From NCBI RefSeq assembly GCF_023898315.1, contig NC_064614.1, positions 504,386,109 through 504,450,108 on the forward strand: 64,000 bases of DNA, given 5' to 3'. A program made the position numbers and the translations under genes. This DNA comes from Schistocerca nitens (lineage: Eukaryota > Arthropoda > Insecta > Orthoptera > Acrididae). Below, piece after piece: positions 45,642 through 56,368 of the stretch (position 1 is its first letter; the number at the start of each line of letters is the position of its first letter). The notes under the pieces are model-generated. The model saw only the letters and a list, made by a program, of their open reading frames with translations, made no database searches and was not told the origin of the DNA.

Positions 45642-47003
45642 AACTACTGGCCATTAAAATTGCTACACCAAGAAGAAATGCAGATGATAAACGGATATTC
45701 ATTGGACAAATATATTATACTAGAACTGACATGTGATTACATTTCCACGCAATTTGGGTGTATAGATACTGAGAAATCAGTACCCAGAACAAGCACCTCT
45801 GGCCGTAATAACTGCCTTGATACGCCTGGGAATTGAGTCAACCAGAGCTTGGATGGCTTGTACAGGTACAGGTCCCATGCAGCTTCAACACGATACCACA
45901 GTTCATCAAGAGTAGGGACTGGCGTATTGTGACGAGTCAGTTGCTCGACCACCATTGACCAGACGTTTTCAATTGGTGAGAGATCTTGAGAATGTGCTGG
46001 CCAGGGCAGCAGTCGTACATTTTCTGTATCCAGAAACGCCCGTACTGGACCTGCAACATGTGGTTGTGCATTATCCTGGTGAAATGTAGGGTTTCGCAGG
46101 GTTCGAAAGAAGGGTAGAGCTACGGGTCGTAACACATCTGAAATGTTACGTCCACGGTTCAAAGTGCCGACAATGCGAGCAAGAGGTGACCAATGGCACC
46201 CCATACCATCACGCCGGCTCGTACGCCAGTATGGCGATGACGAATACAGGCTTCCAATGTGCGTTCACAACGATATCGCCAAACACGGATGCGACCATCA
46301 TGATGCTGTAAACAGAACCTGGATTCATCCGAAAAAATGACGTTTTGCCATTCGTGCACCCGGGTTCGTCGTTAAGTACACCATCGCAGGCACTCCTGTC
46401 TGTGATGCAGCGTCAAGGGTAACCGCAGCCATGGTCTCCGAACTGATAATCCATGGTGCTGCAAACATCGTGCAGATGGTTGTTGTCTTGCAAAGGTCCC
46501 CATCTGCTTACTCAGGGATCGAGACGTGGATGCACTATCCGTTACAACCATGCGGATAAGATGCCTGTCATACGAAGCCGTTGGGATCTAGCACAGCGTT
46601 CCGTATTACCCTCCTGAACCCACCGATTCCATATTCTGCTAACAGTCATTGGATCTCGACCAACTGGAGCAGCAATGTCGCGATACGATGAACCGCAATC
46701 GCGATAGGCTACCCTCCTTCCTTTATTAAAGTCGGAAACGTGATGGTACGCATGTCTCCTCTTTACACGAGGTATCACAACATTTCACCAGGTAACGCCG
46801 GTCAACTGCTGTTTGTGTATGAGAAATCGGTTGGAAACTTTCCTCGTGTCAGCACGTTGTAGGTGTCGCCACCGGCTCCAACCTTGTGTGAATGCTCTGA
46901 AAAGCTAATGATTTGCATATCACAGCATCTCCTTCCTGTCGGTTAAATTTCGCGTCTGTAGCACGTCATCTTCGTGGTGTAGCAATTTTATTGGCCAGTA
47001 GTG
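45642..47003 (-). mobile_element. Tc1-like (DD34E) transposon, nearly complete
   Basis: Inverted ends (A)ACTACTGGCCATTAAAATT (45642) and reversed CACTACTGGCCAATAAAATT (ending 47003), flanked by TA (45640-45641, 47004-47005). Length 1,362 bp. It is the same family as 40360-42014 and shows what that copy has lost. Confidence 0.92.
45737..46778 (-). pseudogene. Tc1-like transposase (DD34E), broken by frameshifts
   Basis: Minus-strand order: MIPRVKRRHAYHHVSDFNKG with YRDCGSSYRDIAAPVGRDP (46778-46640) is the helix-turn-helix part. FSDESRFCLQ (about 46330) holds the first catalytic Asp, FHQDNAQPHVA (about 46070) the second, and DLSPIENVW (about 45970) the Glu. There are 34 residues between the second Asp and the Glu, the Tc1 signature, so all three catalytic residues remain. 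A deletion of about 14 bases near 46590 and two further frameshifts split the frame. The C-terminus in the right frame reads IQALVDSIPRRIKAVITARG. Confidence 0.9.
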
Positions 47004-47005
47004 TA

Positions 47006-47364
47006 GATATTTAGCTGTGATAACATACAACACGTTTGCAATCTGTTTCACGTAGATTTCTTTAAAGATCTATGCTGTCTGGTTAATTGCTTTATTGATA
47101 CAGAAATTAGACTGTTTTCGTCTCCCAAACAGAAACTTGCAAAGCAAAACAGTGTAGAGTCAACAGTCGCAGTACAATCTCTGCCAAACTCTGAGGTGTA
47201 CCTGCTACTGCTAAGCTATCGCCGTGCTCTTCCCGAATTACAGTCTGCCTCGTGTTTTCACTGTACTCAGTCGAATCACTTACAAGGAGGTGAAACACTT
47301 TTTTTTCATTTCGTGAAAGGGCAAATGCTCCTACTTTTCTGAGGGTGCCGCTCGCCGCGTCCAT
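47006..47364. other. No recognised feature
   Basis: Nothing recognised before the start of LINE family 3. Confidence 0.4.
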
Positions 47365-47838
47365 GGGATTAGAGAAGCCACATGTACCTCCCGAGTCGTG
47401 CTAAATGGGGAGCACCTCACGGAGCTCAGTACTTGTTTGCTGTGTACAGGCTTGTCGAACCTGGGTTTCCTGAGCTGGGGACTAGTGAGCGCCGCCAGTC
47501 CTCTATAACCGCAGGCTCTCGACGTGCTTCATTGACCACTGCGTGGTGCAGAGGTGGAACGTTGCGTGTCACAGCGAATGGAGATCTTGGCTTCACCTCC
47601 CAGATCGTGAGAGTGGTAAAAACCCCTATTCAAAAATATTTCAATCTCCAGATTTGTTGTGCGCTGATTAGAGGTTTGACTGTTGAGGTGGAACAGTCAT
47701 TAGCAGGCGACCCCTGCGGAACTTCCCGCCCCACGATTGCGTAAGACTTACGGGGTTCTGTCTGAGTGGAACTATGTGTCCCTAACTGCTCGTGGGAACA
47801 CCTTGTCCAATCTACTCAGTACCACCACTCCCATCGTA

Positions 47839-48850
47839 ATGGGTGTTCCGTCTGGGAATATTCACACACGCTCATCGAAACGATGAAGAGACACTAGTCC
47901 ACCTGATGAGGAAATGTCTTTAGTAATGGGTCTCAAGGACTCATAAATCAAAATATGTTCAAAAATGGCTCTGAGCACTATCGGACTTAACATCTACGAT
48001 CATCAGTCCCCTAGACCTTGGAACTACTTAAACCTAACTAACCTAAGGACATCACAGAACACCCAGTCATCACGAAGCAGAGAAAATCCCTGACCCCGCC
48101 GGGAATCGAATCCGAGAACCCGGGCGTGGGAAGCGAGAACGCTACCGCACGACCACGAGCTGCGGACTCAAAATATGTTTCTAGTGTTCAAGAGGAAGAA
48201 GTGAGCGTTCTAAAAAGTGTCCGCTTTCTACATTTTTAAAGGATTAGATGGACATTCTTGTCTATCAAACGATTTCGAAATACTTCCGTGCTGGTAAAAG
48301 CTATCAAGTCAAAGCAGGTGAAACTTCTTAGGCAGTCACAAAAATTCGGTGACTATCACATAGATGCTGAGATGCACAACTCTCTCGATTCAAGAAAGGG
48401 TGTGGTCACATGCCGTGATATTACGCATATATACATCTCAGAACTGAAGCTAGAATGGGAGTCACAGGAACGTGTAGCAGTATTCAAACGATGGAGAAGA
48501 CCGCCACCTTCATTTTGACATTCAGTCCTCCACTGCTACCTAATCATAGCAGGGTCCCTACAATTTAGCATTACGCCTTATATACCTAACCCTATGAGGT
48601 ACTACCAATGCCAGTGATATGACCACAAAAAGGTGAGTTGCGGAGGTGAAGCGACTTGTGTAAAGTGTGGAAAGGCAGCCCATGAATCTGGCACTGACTG
48701 CCTGTCGGCAGTAATTTGCATCAGCTGCTCTTTGAGCCACCCAGTTTGTTGCCGACACATGGTGACAAAGCAGGTCCCTTACGCAGAAGCCAAAAAAAGA
48801 ATATAAGACGACTAACACCACCACCCCCTGTCTTTGCTACCTTTTATGCT
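47839..48850 (+). pseudogene. ORF1 (gag-like, zinc-knuckle) of LINE family 3
   Basis: The ATG at 47839 begins MGVPSGNIHTRSSKR and stops early. After the SINE, pieces such as KQVKLLRQSQKFGDYHIDAE and VVTCRDITHIYISELK (48300-48450) give the middle. RLIYLTL and YQCQ precede CCHC-type motifs at about 48625-48760: CGGEATCVKCGKAAHESG, then CISCSLSHPVCC. The expected SY.EAK motif appears as VPYAEAKKR (about 48780). The C-terminal remainder continues beyond the inserted LINE at 52234. It presumably bound RNA in the retroelement particle; stops make it inactive. Confidence 0.82.
47960..48167 (-). mobile_element. SINE with tRNA-Gly-like head on a SINE1-type tail
   Basis: In sense (minus), the head is GCTCGTGGTCGTGCGGTAGC with loop CTTCCCA (TCC position) and B box GGATTCGATTCCC. 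From about 48050 down it carries the SINE1 body and tail (GTTAGTTAGGTTTAAGTAGT, GAGCCATTTTTGAAC). Perfect 12-bp target duplication TCAAAATATGTT at 47948-47959 and 48168-48179. Confidence 0.9.
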
Positions 48851-48859
48851 TCCTTGGTG

Positions 48860-48935
48860 GCACCCATGGTCTAGGGGTAGCGTCTTTGATTAGTAATCAA
48901 AACGTCCTAGGTTTCGGGCTTGAACTCTGCCACCG
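48860..48935 (+). other. tRNA-like 5' terminus of LINE family 1, copy 2
   Basis: Same layout as 71-150: TGGTCTAGGGGTAGC, hairpin TTTGA-TTAGTAA-TCAAA (AGT at the anticodon position), then a decayed B box GGGCTTGAACTC. TGCCACC downstream is complementary to GGTGGCA that spans the insertion junction, which may be coincidence. Confidence 0.6.
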
Positions 48936-49262
48936 CTTAATAAATGCACTGGCGGCATAAGAACTCCCCCTCATTTTGCCAACTGCCTTGCCAAAGAGGG
49001 CGGAGGAGAGGACAGAGGTTCAGGGTACTCTCATGCCCTTGGGGTGAGGAACTACCCCTAAATGCGGAAGAATCAGCAATGATCAACTACATGAGGATGC
49101 AGAAAGCAGTAGAAACCACTGCAATAAGGACAGATAATGTGTATCCAAAGGGCATGTGGCCTATAATTGAAAAAGAGTCATGATTATCTCTCCAGTGGCA
49201 AAAGATTCCGGAATAGTCCCCCATTCGGATCGCTGGGAGGGGACTGCCAAGAGGGTGGTGAC

Positions 49263-52180
49263 CATAAGAAAAAAATTTAATAGCATAAGGTTCTACGAGT
49301 CGAGGTGTAGAATTTCAGAAGCTTGAATCTGGTAGGGAAGCTAGAAAATCTTAAAATGGAAATGCAAAAGCACAATCTAGATACAGTGGGAATCAGTGAA
49401 GCAAAATGAAAAGAAGACAAGGATTTCTGGTCAGTTGAATATAGGGTAAAATCAACAGCAGCAGAAAATAGTGTAACGCGAGTGGGTTTCGTTGTGAATA
49501 GGAAGTCAGGGCAGAGAATGTGTTACTGACAACAATTCAGTGATAGGGTTGCTCTCGTGAGAATCTACAGCACACCGACACCGATAACGATAGTTCAGGT
49601 GTATATGACGTCATCACAAGCAGAAGATGAAGAGATAGAGGAAGTATATGACGATACTGAACGGGTAAATCAGTACGTAAAAGGAGATGAAAATCGAATA
49701 GTGATGGAGGAGTGGAATACGGTTGTAGGCAAGGAGTACAAGAAAGGTTCTTTGGAAAATATGGGCTTGGTATTAGAATGAGAGAGGAGAAAGACTAATT
49801 GAGTTTTTTTTAAATAAATTTAAGCTAGTAACAGCGAAAACTTTGTTCAAGACGAGGAGGTATATTTGGAAAAGGCTGGGAGATACGGATCATACCGAGA
49901 TTCCGAAATCAGATACTGGTTTGTAAGGCGTACCAAGTAGCAGATATCACAATTTAGTACCGAGAGAGGCGTGCGGCCATCCTGATTTAGGTTTTCCGTG
50001 ATTTCCCTAAATCGCTCCAGGCAAATCCTGGGATGGTTCCTTTGACAAAGCCCGGCCGACTTCCTTTCCCGTCCTTCCCTAAACCGATGAGCCGAAGACC
50101 TCGCTGTTTGGTCTCTTCCCCCAAACAACCCTACCCAACCCAGAATTTAGTAGTGATAAAGAGTAGGCTGAAGTTTAAGAGACTAAGCAGGAAGAATGAG
50201 TGCGCAAAGATGTGGGGTACGGGAGTACTAAGAAATGAAGAGATACGCTTTAAGTTCCCTAAGGCTGTGCAGATGCTGCTATTAAGAACAGCTCAGTAGA
50301 TATTTCCGTTGAAGAGGAATCTCTAAAAAGGGCAATCACAGAAGCTGGAAAGTAAAACATAGGTACATGAAAGGTAACTACTAAGAAACCATAGGTAATG
50401 AAAGAAATACTTTAGCTGATCGACGACAGAAGGAAGTACAAAAATGTTCAGGGGAATTCAGAAATACAGATATACAAATCCCTTAGGAATGAAATAAATA
50501 GAAAATGCAGGGAAGCTAAGGCGGAATGGGTGCTTGAAAAATGTGAAAAATCGAAAAAGGAATGATTGATAGAAGAATTGATTCAGCATATAGAAAAGTC
50601 AAAACGGCCGGTGAAATTAATAGCAAGGGTGGTAACATTAAGAGTGAAATGGGAATTCCACCGTTAAATGCAGAGGAGAGAGCAGAGAGGTGGAAAGAGT
50701 ACACTGAAAGCCTCTATGAGGTGGATGACTTGACTGATGACTTGATAGAAAGCAGGGGATCCAGTATTACGGTCGGAATTTAAAAGAGCTTTGGACGACT
50801 TAAGATCAAATAAGGCAGAATCATAGATAACATTTCATCAGAGTTTCTTGAGTCAGTAAGGGAAGTTGCAATAAAAGACTATTCATGTTTGTGCGTGGAA
50901 TGTGTGAGAATGGTGATACGCCATTTGGCTTTCTGAGAAGATCATCATCACAATTCCGTAGATTGCAAGAGCCTAATTGTCGCACAGCCAGCTTAACAGT
51001 TCATGCACCCAAGTTGCTGTGAAGTGTAATAAACAGAAGAATGGATAGGAAAATTGAGGCTGTGTTAGGTGACGATCGGTTTGGCTTCAGGAAAAGTAAA
51101 GGTACCAAGCAACAATTCTGATGTAGCGGTTGTTAATGGAAGCAATATTAAAGAAAAATCAGGACACGTTCAAAGGATTTGTCGACCTGGAAAAAACGTT
51201 CGACAGTATCAAATGGTGAAGGACGTTTGAAGTTCTGACGAAAATAAGAGTAAATTATAGGGAGAGACGAGTAATACATAACATGTACAAGAGCCAAGAA
51301 GGAATAATAAGAATGGAAGACCAAGAACGAATTGCTCGGATTAAAAATGGTGTAAAACAAGGGCTGTAGTCTTTCTCCCGTACCGTTCAATCTATACATC
51401 GAAGAAGCAATGATAGAAACTAATGAAAGGTTCAGGAATGGAATTAAAATTCAAGGTGAAAGGAAATTACCAACCTTACTGAAAGTGAAGAAGAATTGCA
51501 TGATCTGCTGAATGAAATGAACAGTCTTATGAATCCAGAATATGGATCAAGAATAAATCGAAGAAAGACGAAAGTAATGAGAAGTTACAGAAATGAGAAC
51601 AGCAAGAAACTTAACATCAGGGTTGATGGTCACGAAGGTCGCGAAATAGATTAAGTTAAGGAAGTCTGCTACCTAGTCAGCAAAATAGCCAATGACAGGA
51701 GCAATGAGGACATCAAAAGCAGACCAGCGCTGCCAAAAAATGAATTCCTGTCTACTAGTGTAAAACATTGGCCTAAATTTGAGGAATAAATTCTTAAAAT
51801 GTACGTTTTCAGCACAGCATTGTATTCTAGTGAAACTTAGACTGTGGGAAAACCGAAACACAAGAGAATCTAATCATCTGATATTTGGTGCTACATACAA
51901 ATGTAGAAAATTAGGTGGATTGGTAAGGTAAGAAATGAAGAGGTTGTGTGCAGAGTCGGAGAGAAAAGGTCTGCGTTGAAGACACTGACAAGAGGAAGGA
52001 ACAGGATGGTAAGACATCTGATAAGACTTCAGGGAATACCTTCCATGATACTAGAGGGAGGTGTAGAGGATAAAAACTATAGAGGAAGACAGAGACTGTA
52101 ATACATCCAGAAAATAACTGAGCACGTAGGTTCCAAGTGCTGCGCCGAGATGAAGAGACTGACACAGGAGAGGAATTAAT
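49263..52180 (+). pseudogene. Endonuclease-RT of LINE family 1, copy 2
   Basis: The start codon equivalent is ATA at 49263. Endonuclease pieces (ISEAK at about 49390, TIVQVYMTSSQAEDE at about 49590) are followed, after the SINE2, by ERWKEYTESLYEVDD (about 50690), a degraded LEKTFDS block (about 51190) and CLSPV..FNLYIEEAM-like sequence (about 51375). The segment that should hold FADD is deleted near 51465. A degraded RWIGKVRNEEV tail ends near 52180. Many stops. Confidence 0.85.
49960..50143 (+). mobile_element. SINE2 copy, 5' truncated
   Basis: Body and tail of SINE2 (GATTTAGGTTTTCCGTGATT to CAAACAACCCTACCCAACCC); the tRNA-like head is missing. Perfect 9-bp target duplication AATTTAGTA at 49951-49959 and 50144-50152. 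It lies in LINE 1 copy 2, which itself lies in LINE 3. Confidence 0.93.
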
Positions 52181-52242
52181 CGCGGGCCGCATCGAACTAG
52201 TCAGAAGGCTGAGGACTTCAAAAAAAGAACGTTTTCTTGGTG

Positions 52243-53150
52243 AAGAAGTCTGTCCACAAGGTAGACGCTTCGATGCAGACGAAGTCCAATGTGCTATTAT
52301 CCACTACCAGCACTGGTACTGGCACGTGTAGCTGCCAAAGCAAAATGAGTGAACATATCAATGCAGGCAGCTCCGACAGAACAAGTAAGCGTCACTATAA
52401 CAGCATGCATAGAAAAAGCGTCTGAACAGCAGAGTGTCTCTCACCTTCCCACTTCACCCATCATCCTCGAAGGGAAAAGCTCTCATCTTCACAGGAAAGA
52501 CGACCTTTCTGGTGACAGGGTGAAAGCCGGAGTAAGGTTTGTCGAGGACACATTCCAACCCTCACTTGTATCTTTAACCCCAAAACCCTACAAGCAGTTT
52601 CTGTTAGGATAGTGGTCCATTTCATTGTCAAAGTATGCCTGTCATACCTACTGTTCCCTGAGCTCACTGTCAGCTTGATCCTCAGACAGTATATTGCTGA
52701 AGAGCCCTGTGCCTTTCTCATTTTAGGAGATTTTAATGCACACAGTCGCAGTGCGCAGTGGGAATCTAACATCACTTGCTCCAGGCTACAGTTTTGTCTA
52801 TTGCTATAGACCTCTCCCTCAGCGCGTCTCTCCTTACAGGCACTGTTCAGTGGGAAGTGGTTAACGGTCTTCATGGCAATGAACACCTATCTGGATTCAT
52901 CTGCCAGATGGAACATATCATAAATGGATCCCGCCAAGATAGCTGCTCAAAAAGGCTAGCTGGATGCTTTATAGCCAGTCAGCTGTTTTTGAGCAGGTCT
53001 GGGTGGATCACATTACAGGCATGAATCACCAGGTCAGTGATTCATCCATCCCGAAGTCAATAGGAACATCTAGCAAGCAGCCTGCCCCTTGGTGGAATCT
53101 TGAGTGTTGTTCTGCAGTCAGGGACAGGATTGCGGCAATGCAAAGGTTAA
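52243..53150 (+). pseudogene. ORF1 end and endonuclease remnant of LINE family 3
   Basis: From 52243 the ORF1 C-terminal part resumes without clear motif. Endonuclease sequence appears at about 52690-52760: AFLILGDFNAHSRSAQWES, the GDFN-A-H motif of EEP endonucleases. PWWNLECCSAVRDRIAAMQR (about 53085-53140) is the linker between endonuclease and RT seen in I/Jockey-type elements. The N-terminal endonuclease motifs are missing or too decayed. Confidence 0.78.
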
Positions 53151-53156
53151 ACTGGT

Positions 53157-53730
53157 GCCCTTTTATTTTATTTTCAGTTTTCTGACTGGTCTGATGTGGT
53201 CCGCTACGAATTTCTTTCCTGTGCCAATCTCTTCATCTCAGAGTAGCACTTGCGACCTACGCCCTTGCTGGATGTATTCCAAATCTCTGTCTTCCTTCCT
53301 AATTTTTTGCCCTCTATAGTCATTCCCTGATGCCTTAGCAGATGTCCTATCAACCTGCCCCTCTCCTTGTCAGTATCTTCCATGTATTCCTTTCCAATTC
53401 TGCGCAAAACCTCCTCATTCCTTACGTTATCAGGCCACCTAACATTCAACATTCGTTTGTAGTTCCACATGTCAAGCGTTTCTATTCTCTTCTCTTCCGG
53501 TTTTCCCACAATCCATGTTTCACTACCATAGAACGCTGTGCTCCAAACGTAGATTCTCAGAAATTTCTTCCTGAAATTAAGGCCTATGTTGGACAGGAAT
53601 GCCCTCTTTGCCAGTGGTAGTCTGCTTTTGATTTCGTCCTTGCTTGTTTCGTCATTTGTTATTTTGTTGCCTAGGTAGTAGAATTCGTTAACATCATCAA
53701 CTCCTGCCTTACGGATGCGAATCTTGCAAA
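53157..53730 (-). mobile_element. Reversed 3' fragment of LINE family 1 inside LINE family 3
   Basis: Minus-strand translation gives IRKAGVDDVNEFYYLGNKI, FYGSETWIVGKPEEKR, MWNYKRMLNVRWPDNVRNEE and GHLLRHQGM, the family-1 C-terminus. It is 5' truncated within the YLG block. LINE-3 coding resumes at 53735 in the order expected, which shows that this is an insertion. I could not settle the target duplication. Confidence 0.85.
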
Positions 53731-53734
53731 TTCT

Positions 53735-55930
53735 CGAATGGCGATGGCAGATGCGAGGAGAATAATGGGGATAGTAAGCAGAGGTCCTTGGCAAGGGTTC
53801 CTGAACTCCATCTGTAGGTCCACACCCGCAAGCAAAATATGGGAAGCCGTAAGCAGGATTTTGAGGTGGAGCCCAGTGCCGACAATAGCAGCTATACGAG
53901 AGCAGGAGTGCCACCTAACACCACTGACGAACATCTCTCGCACTATGGCTGAATCATATAAGACTGTGACGGCCGGTTCTAACCAGCTTTCCGTCGTTAT
54001 CGCGGTGGGTTTGATTTCCGTTCCGCCAACATTTAGGAATACAACCAGCCTTTTACCTGTTTGAATTGTATAATGCAGTGTCGGTAGCTCGTGATACTGC
54101 GCCCTGTCATAAGTTTATAACTTACAGCATGCTGCAAGAGTCTAAGAAGGTCCTGCTTCAGCTTTCTAATCAAATTTTAGTCACAGAAAAATTTCCCACC
54201 CCATGGAATGATTGATTGTAATCTGGATTTTAAAAAGGAAAGACACTAGAGTATTTGGTTATCTGGTGCCTAGTGTTGGTTCTCGAAAGCTGGTAACTTA
54301 GATGTGCCTCTGAGTGCGGGTTCAGGAGGTATCACTCAACACTTAGTAACCTAACCCTGCTAGTAGCGGCATCTTCTTCGATTTTTAAAATGCCTACTAT
54401 ATAACCAGGAGGCATTGTATTTTGTTCCTAATTTGTGAAAGACATCTTATTCCGCTGTGCCTCCTCCAGCCTAGCAAAGTCTGTTTTACAGTTGCATTTG
54501 ACAATCAGGAGGTTGGTGGAATATTCGAACACCAATGGTTTTATATTCTGTTAGGAGAAATCCGTGTTATTTTTAATCGCTTACGGTTTGATTTGCCTGT
54601 TTTCAAACTTAGGGGACACTCTTCGCACTTTTAAGGAAAAGGTGAAATACCTGGATGTCACTTTTAATGAAAGGGTAACATACGTTACAAAACTAAAACT
54701 GAGGTAACTCAAATCTTTAACCATCCTTAAATGCGTCAGTCGTAGGTCTTGGCGTTCCGACAGGGCGTGCCTACTCCTATTTTGTGAAACCTCTGTCTGA
54801 CCCTGGCCTGAATATGGATGCCAGATTTACGGATCGGCGCGACCTTGATTCGAATCACCACGAGAGAACTGGGCTGTCGAAAAGAGCTTACCACACGAAC
54901 CCAGCTGCTAGCTTGTGTGCCGATGCTGGTGAACTTCCATTGTCTATTCGACATCTCCTCCTCGCGGTGTGCCAAGCAAAAGGGGCTCTGTTCGTTCCTA
55001 GATCGCCAGCACTTATCTCCATAGCGCAGCCGCTACTGGGACGTCTGTTCCGTAAATGTCCACAGGCAACGAGGCCATGTAGGATACGTGTGAGGGAGCC
55101 TTAAGTCGTTACAGGTGGAAGGCATTAAGGTCCAAAAGTAGAGCTGGTGTAAGGGATTCCCCTGGCTACTACAGACGACCAGGATAGTTTTTAACTTGAC
55201 TGAATAGGGGAAGAATTGTACACCGGACTATATTTGTAAAATTAATTTGCCACCAAGATTTTATTAGTGTCTTAGCCGGGGCATTTTATCGGCTACTCCG
55301 TCATGTTCCCCGATGTTGTCATAAGGGTAGGGAACCCAGAGCAGTTTGCAGTTTATTATGCGGAGCTGTTTGTTATCTTGAGGGCACTGGGGCAGAAGAG
55401 ACGGCATCATGCCAAGAAATTCCTCATCTCCTCAAAGTGCTCTTCTCACTATTGGTCAGATGTAACGCGCAGATTGGATGGTGCAAGAATTGTAGGACGC
55501 TCTCCTTCTCTTGAAAATGTTGCAAAAGGAAATAATTTTCTGCTATCTCACGGGCATAGAGGGATCCGGGGAAACGAACTCACTGTGCGGCTGCCAAGGA
55601 GGTTTGCTAGGTTCCAAATCCTGCCCGCTGTTCAGTTCCCCCGCAAGCTGTTGCCATATATGTGGCCCAGAATCCCATGCTTAGATGGGAGGCTCAGTGG
55701 CTAGAGGTGAGGAACAAGAACTTGCGTTAAGCGAAACCTTCAGTCTGATCTTGGCTTACCTCTTTCCGACCGTGACGAGATGAAGAAGTAGCGTTTACAA
55801 GGCTTAGAGAGGGTCATTGCTCATTGATACATGGCTTTCTGTTGCTTCGCGAGAAGCCCCCAGTGTGTCACAGATGTCAGTATGACATATTTTAATTGCG
55901 TTCTGATTGATAACCCTAGGGCAGATCTGG
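53735..55930 (+). pseudogene. RT and RNase H of LINE family 3
   Basis: MADARRIMG...WQGFLNSICRSTPASKIWEAV (53738-53860) is the pre-RT region. RT fragments at about 54110-54220 (SMLQESKKVLLQLSNQI, EKFPTPWND) and 54420-54640 are poor, and I see no YADD. The thumb region reads YLDVTFNERVTYVTKLK (about 54650), SDRACLLLF (about 54760) and SLCADAGELPLSIRHLLLAV (about 54915-54975). RNase H follows at 55290-55600: GYSVMFPDVVIRV, FAVYYAELFVILRALG, and the degraded SHGHRGIRGNEL block. Stops throughout. Confidence 0.83.
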
Positions 55931-56368
55931 GCCTCCCACCTCCCATAGTATATGCCTTCTAACTGATAATGAGACGAGTGTAGTTCGTGTTTTAAGATTT
56001 TGTGCGACGTCAGGACTTTTTCCGAAAATATTGGGTGTGTTGTTTAAACTGTCGCAGAGTGGCTCGATCGCCCATTATTTGTAAGCAGTCACTCAAACTA
56101 ATCACGGATCCATCTGTCCCTTTTTAATGCGTCTGTATCGGGACTTTTTCCTTACTTCTGTCTCGTTAATCGGCTGTGATTGGTTGACTTACATGATTCG
56201 CCTTTTAAAAAATCTCAAACTGTAAGTACTGTATTTTCAATACAAGTTGCTTTCAAAATGCATCGTTTTTTATATAGATTTTCACCACCCTCGTCTGTAT
56301 TTCTTTCCCGCAAGGGCACTCATGACCTCGATTTTTAGCGCCCTCAACACTGATCATCATAACAATCA

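Larger units (their letters stand above)
48860..52233 (+). mobile_element. RTE-like LINE family 1, copy 2 (full length), inside LINE family 3
   Basis: 9-bp target duplication TCCTTGGTG (48851-48859) / TTCTTGGTG (52234-52242), one mismatch, frames the element exactly. It starts GCACCCATGGTCTAGGGG, so the tRNA-like segment is its true 5' terminus, and ends in an A-rich run. A SINE2 is inserted at 49960-50143. Confidence 0.92.
47365..56368 (+). mobile_element. I-type LINE (family 3), split by nested insertions
   Basis: The 5' leader starts near 47365 (CCCGAGTCGTGCTAAATGGG). ORF1 with zinc knuckles runs from 47839, ORF2 has endonuclease, RT and RNase H, and the 3' end near 56340-56368 is a TCATCA-rich tail (GCCCTCAACACTGATCATCA). 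Insertions: SINE 47960-48167, family-1 copy 2 48860-52233, reversed family-1 fragment 53157-53730. Removing them leaves about 4.8 kb. The RNase H domain places it in the I group of non-LTR elements; the exact clade is uncertain. The leader identification uses memory of locust repeats. Confidence 0.82.
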
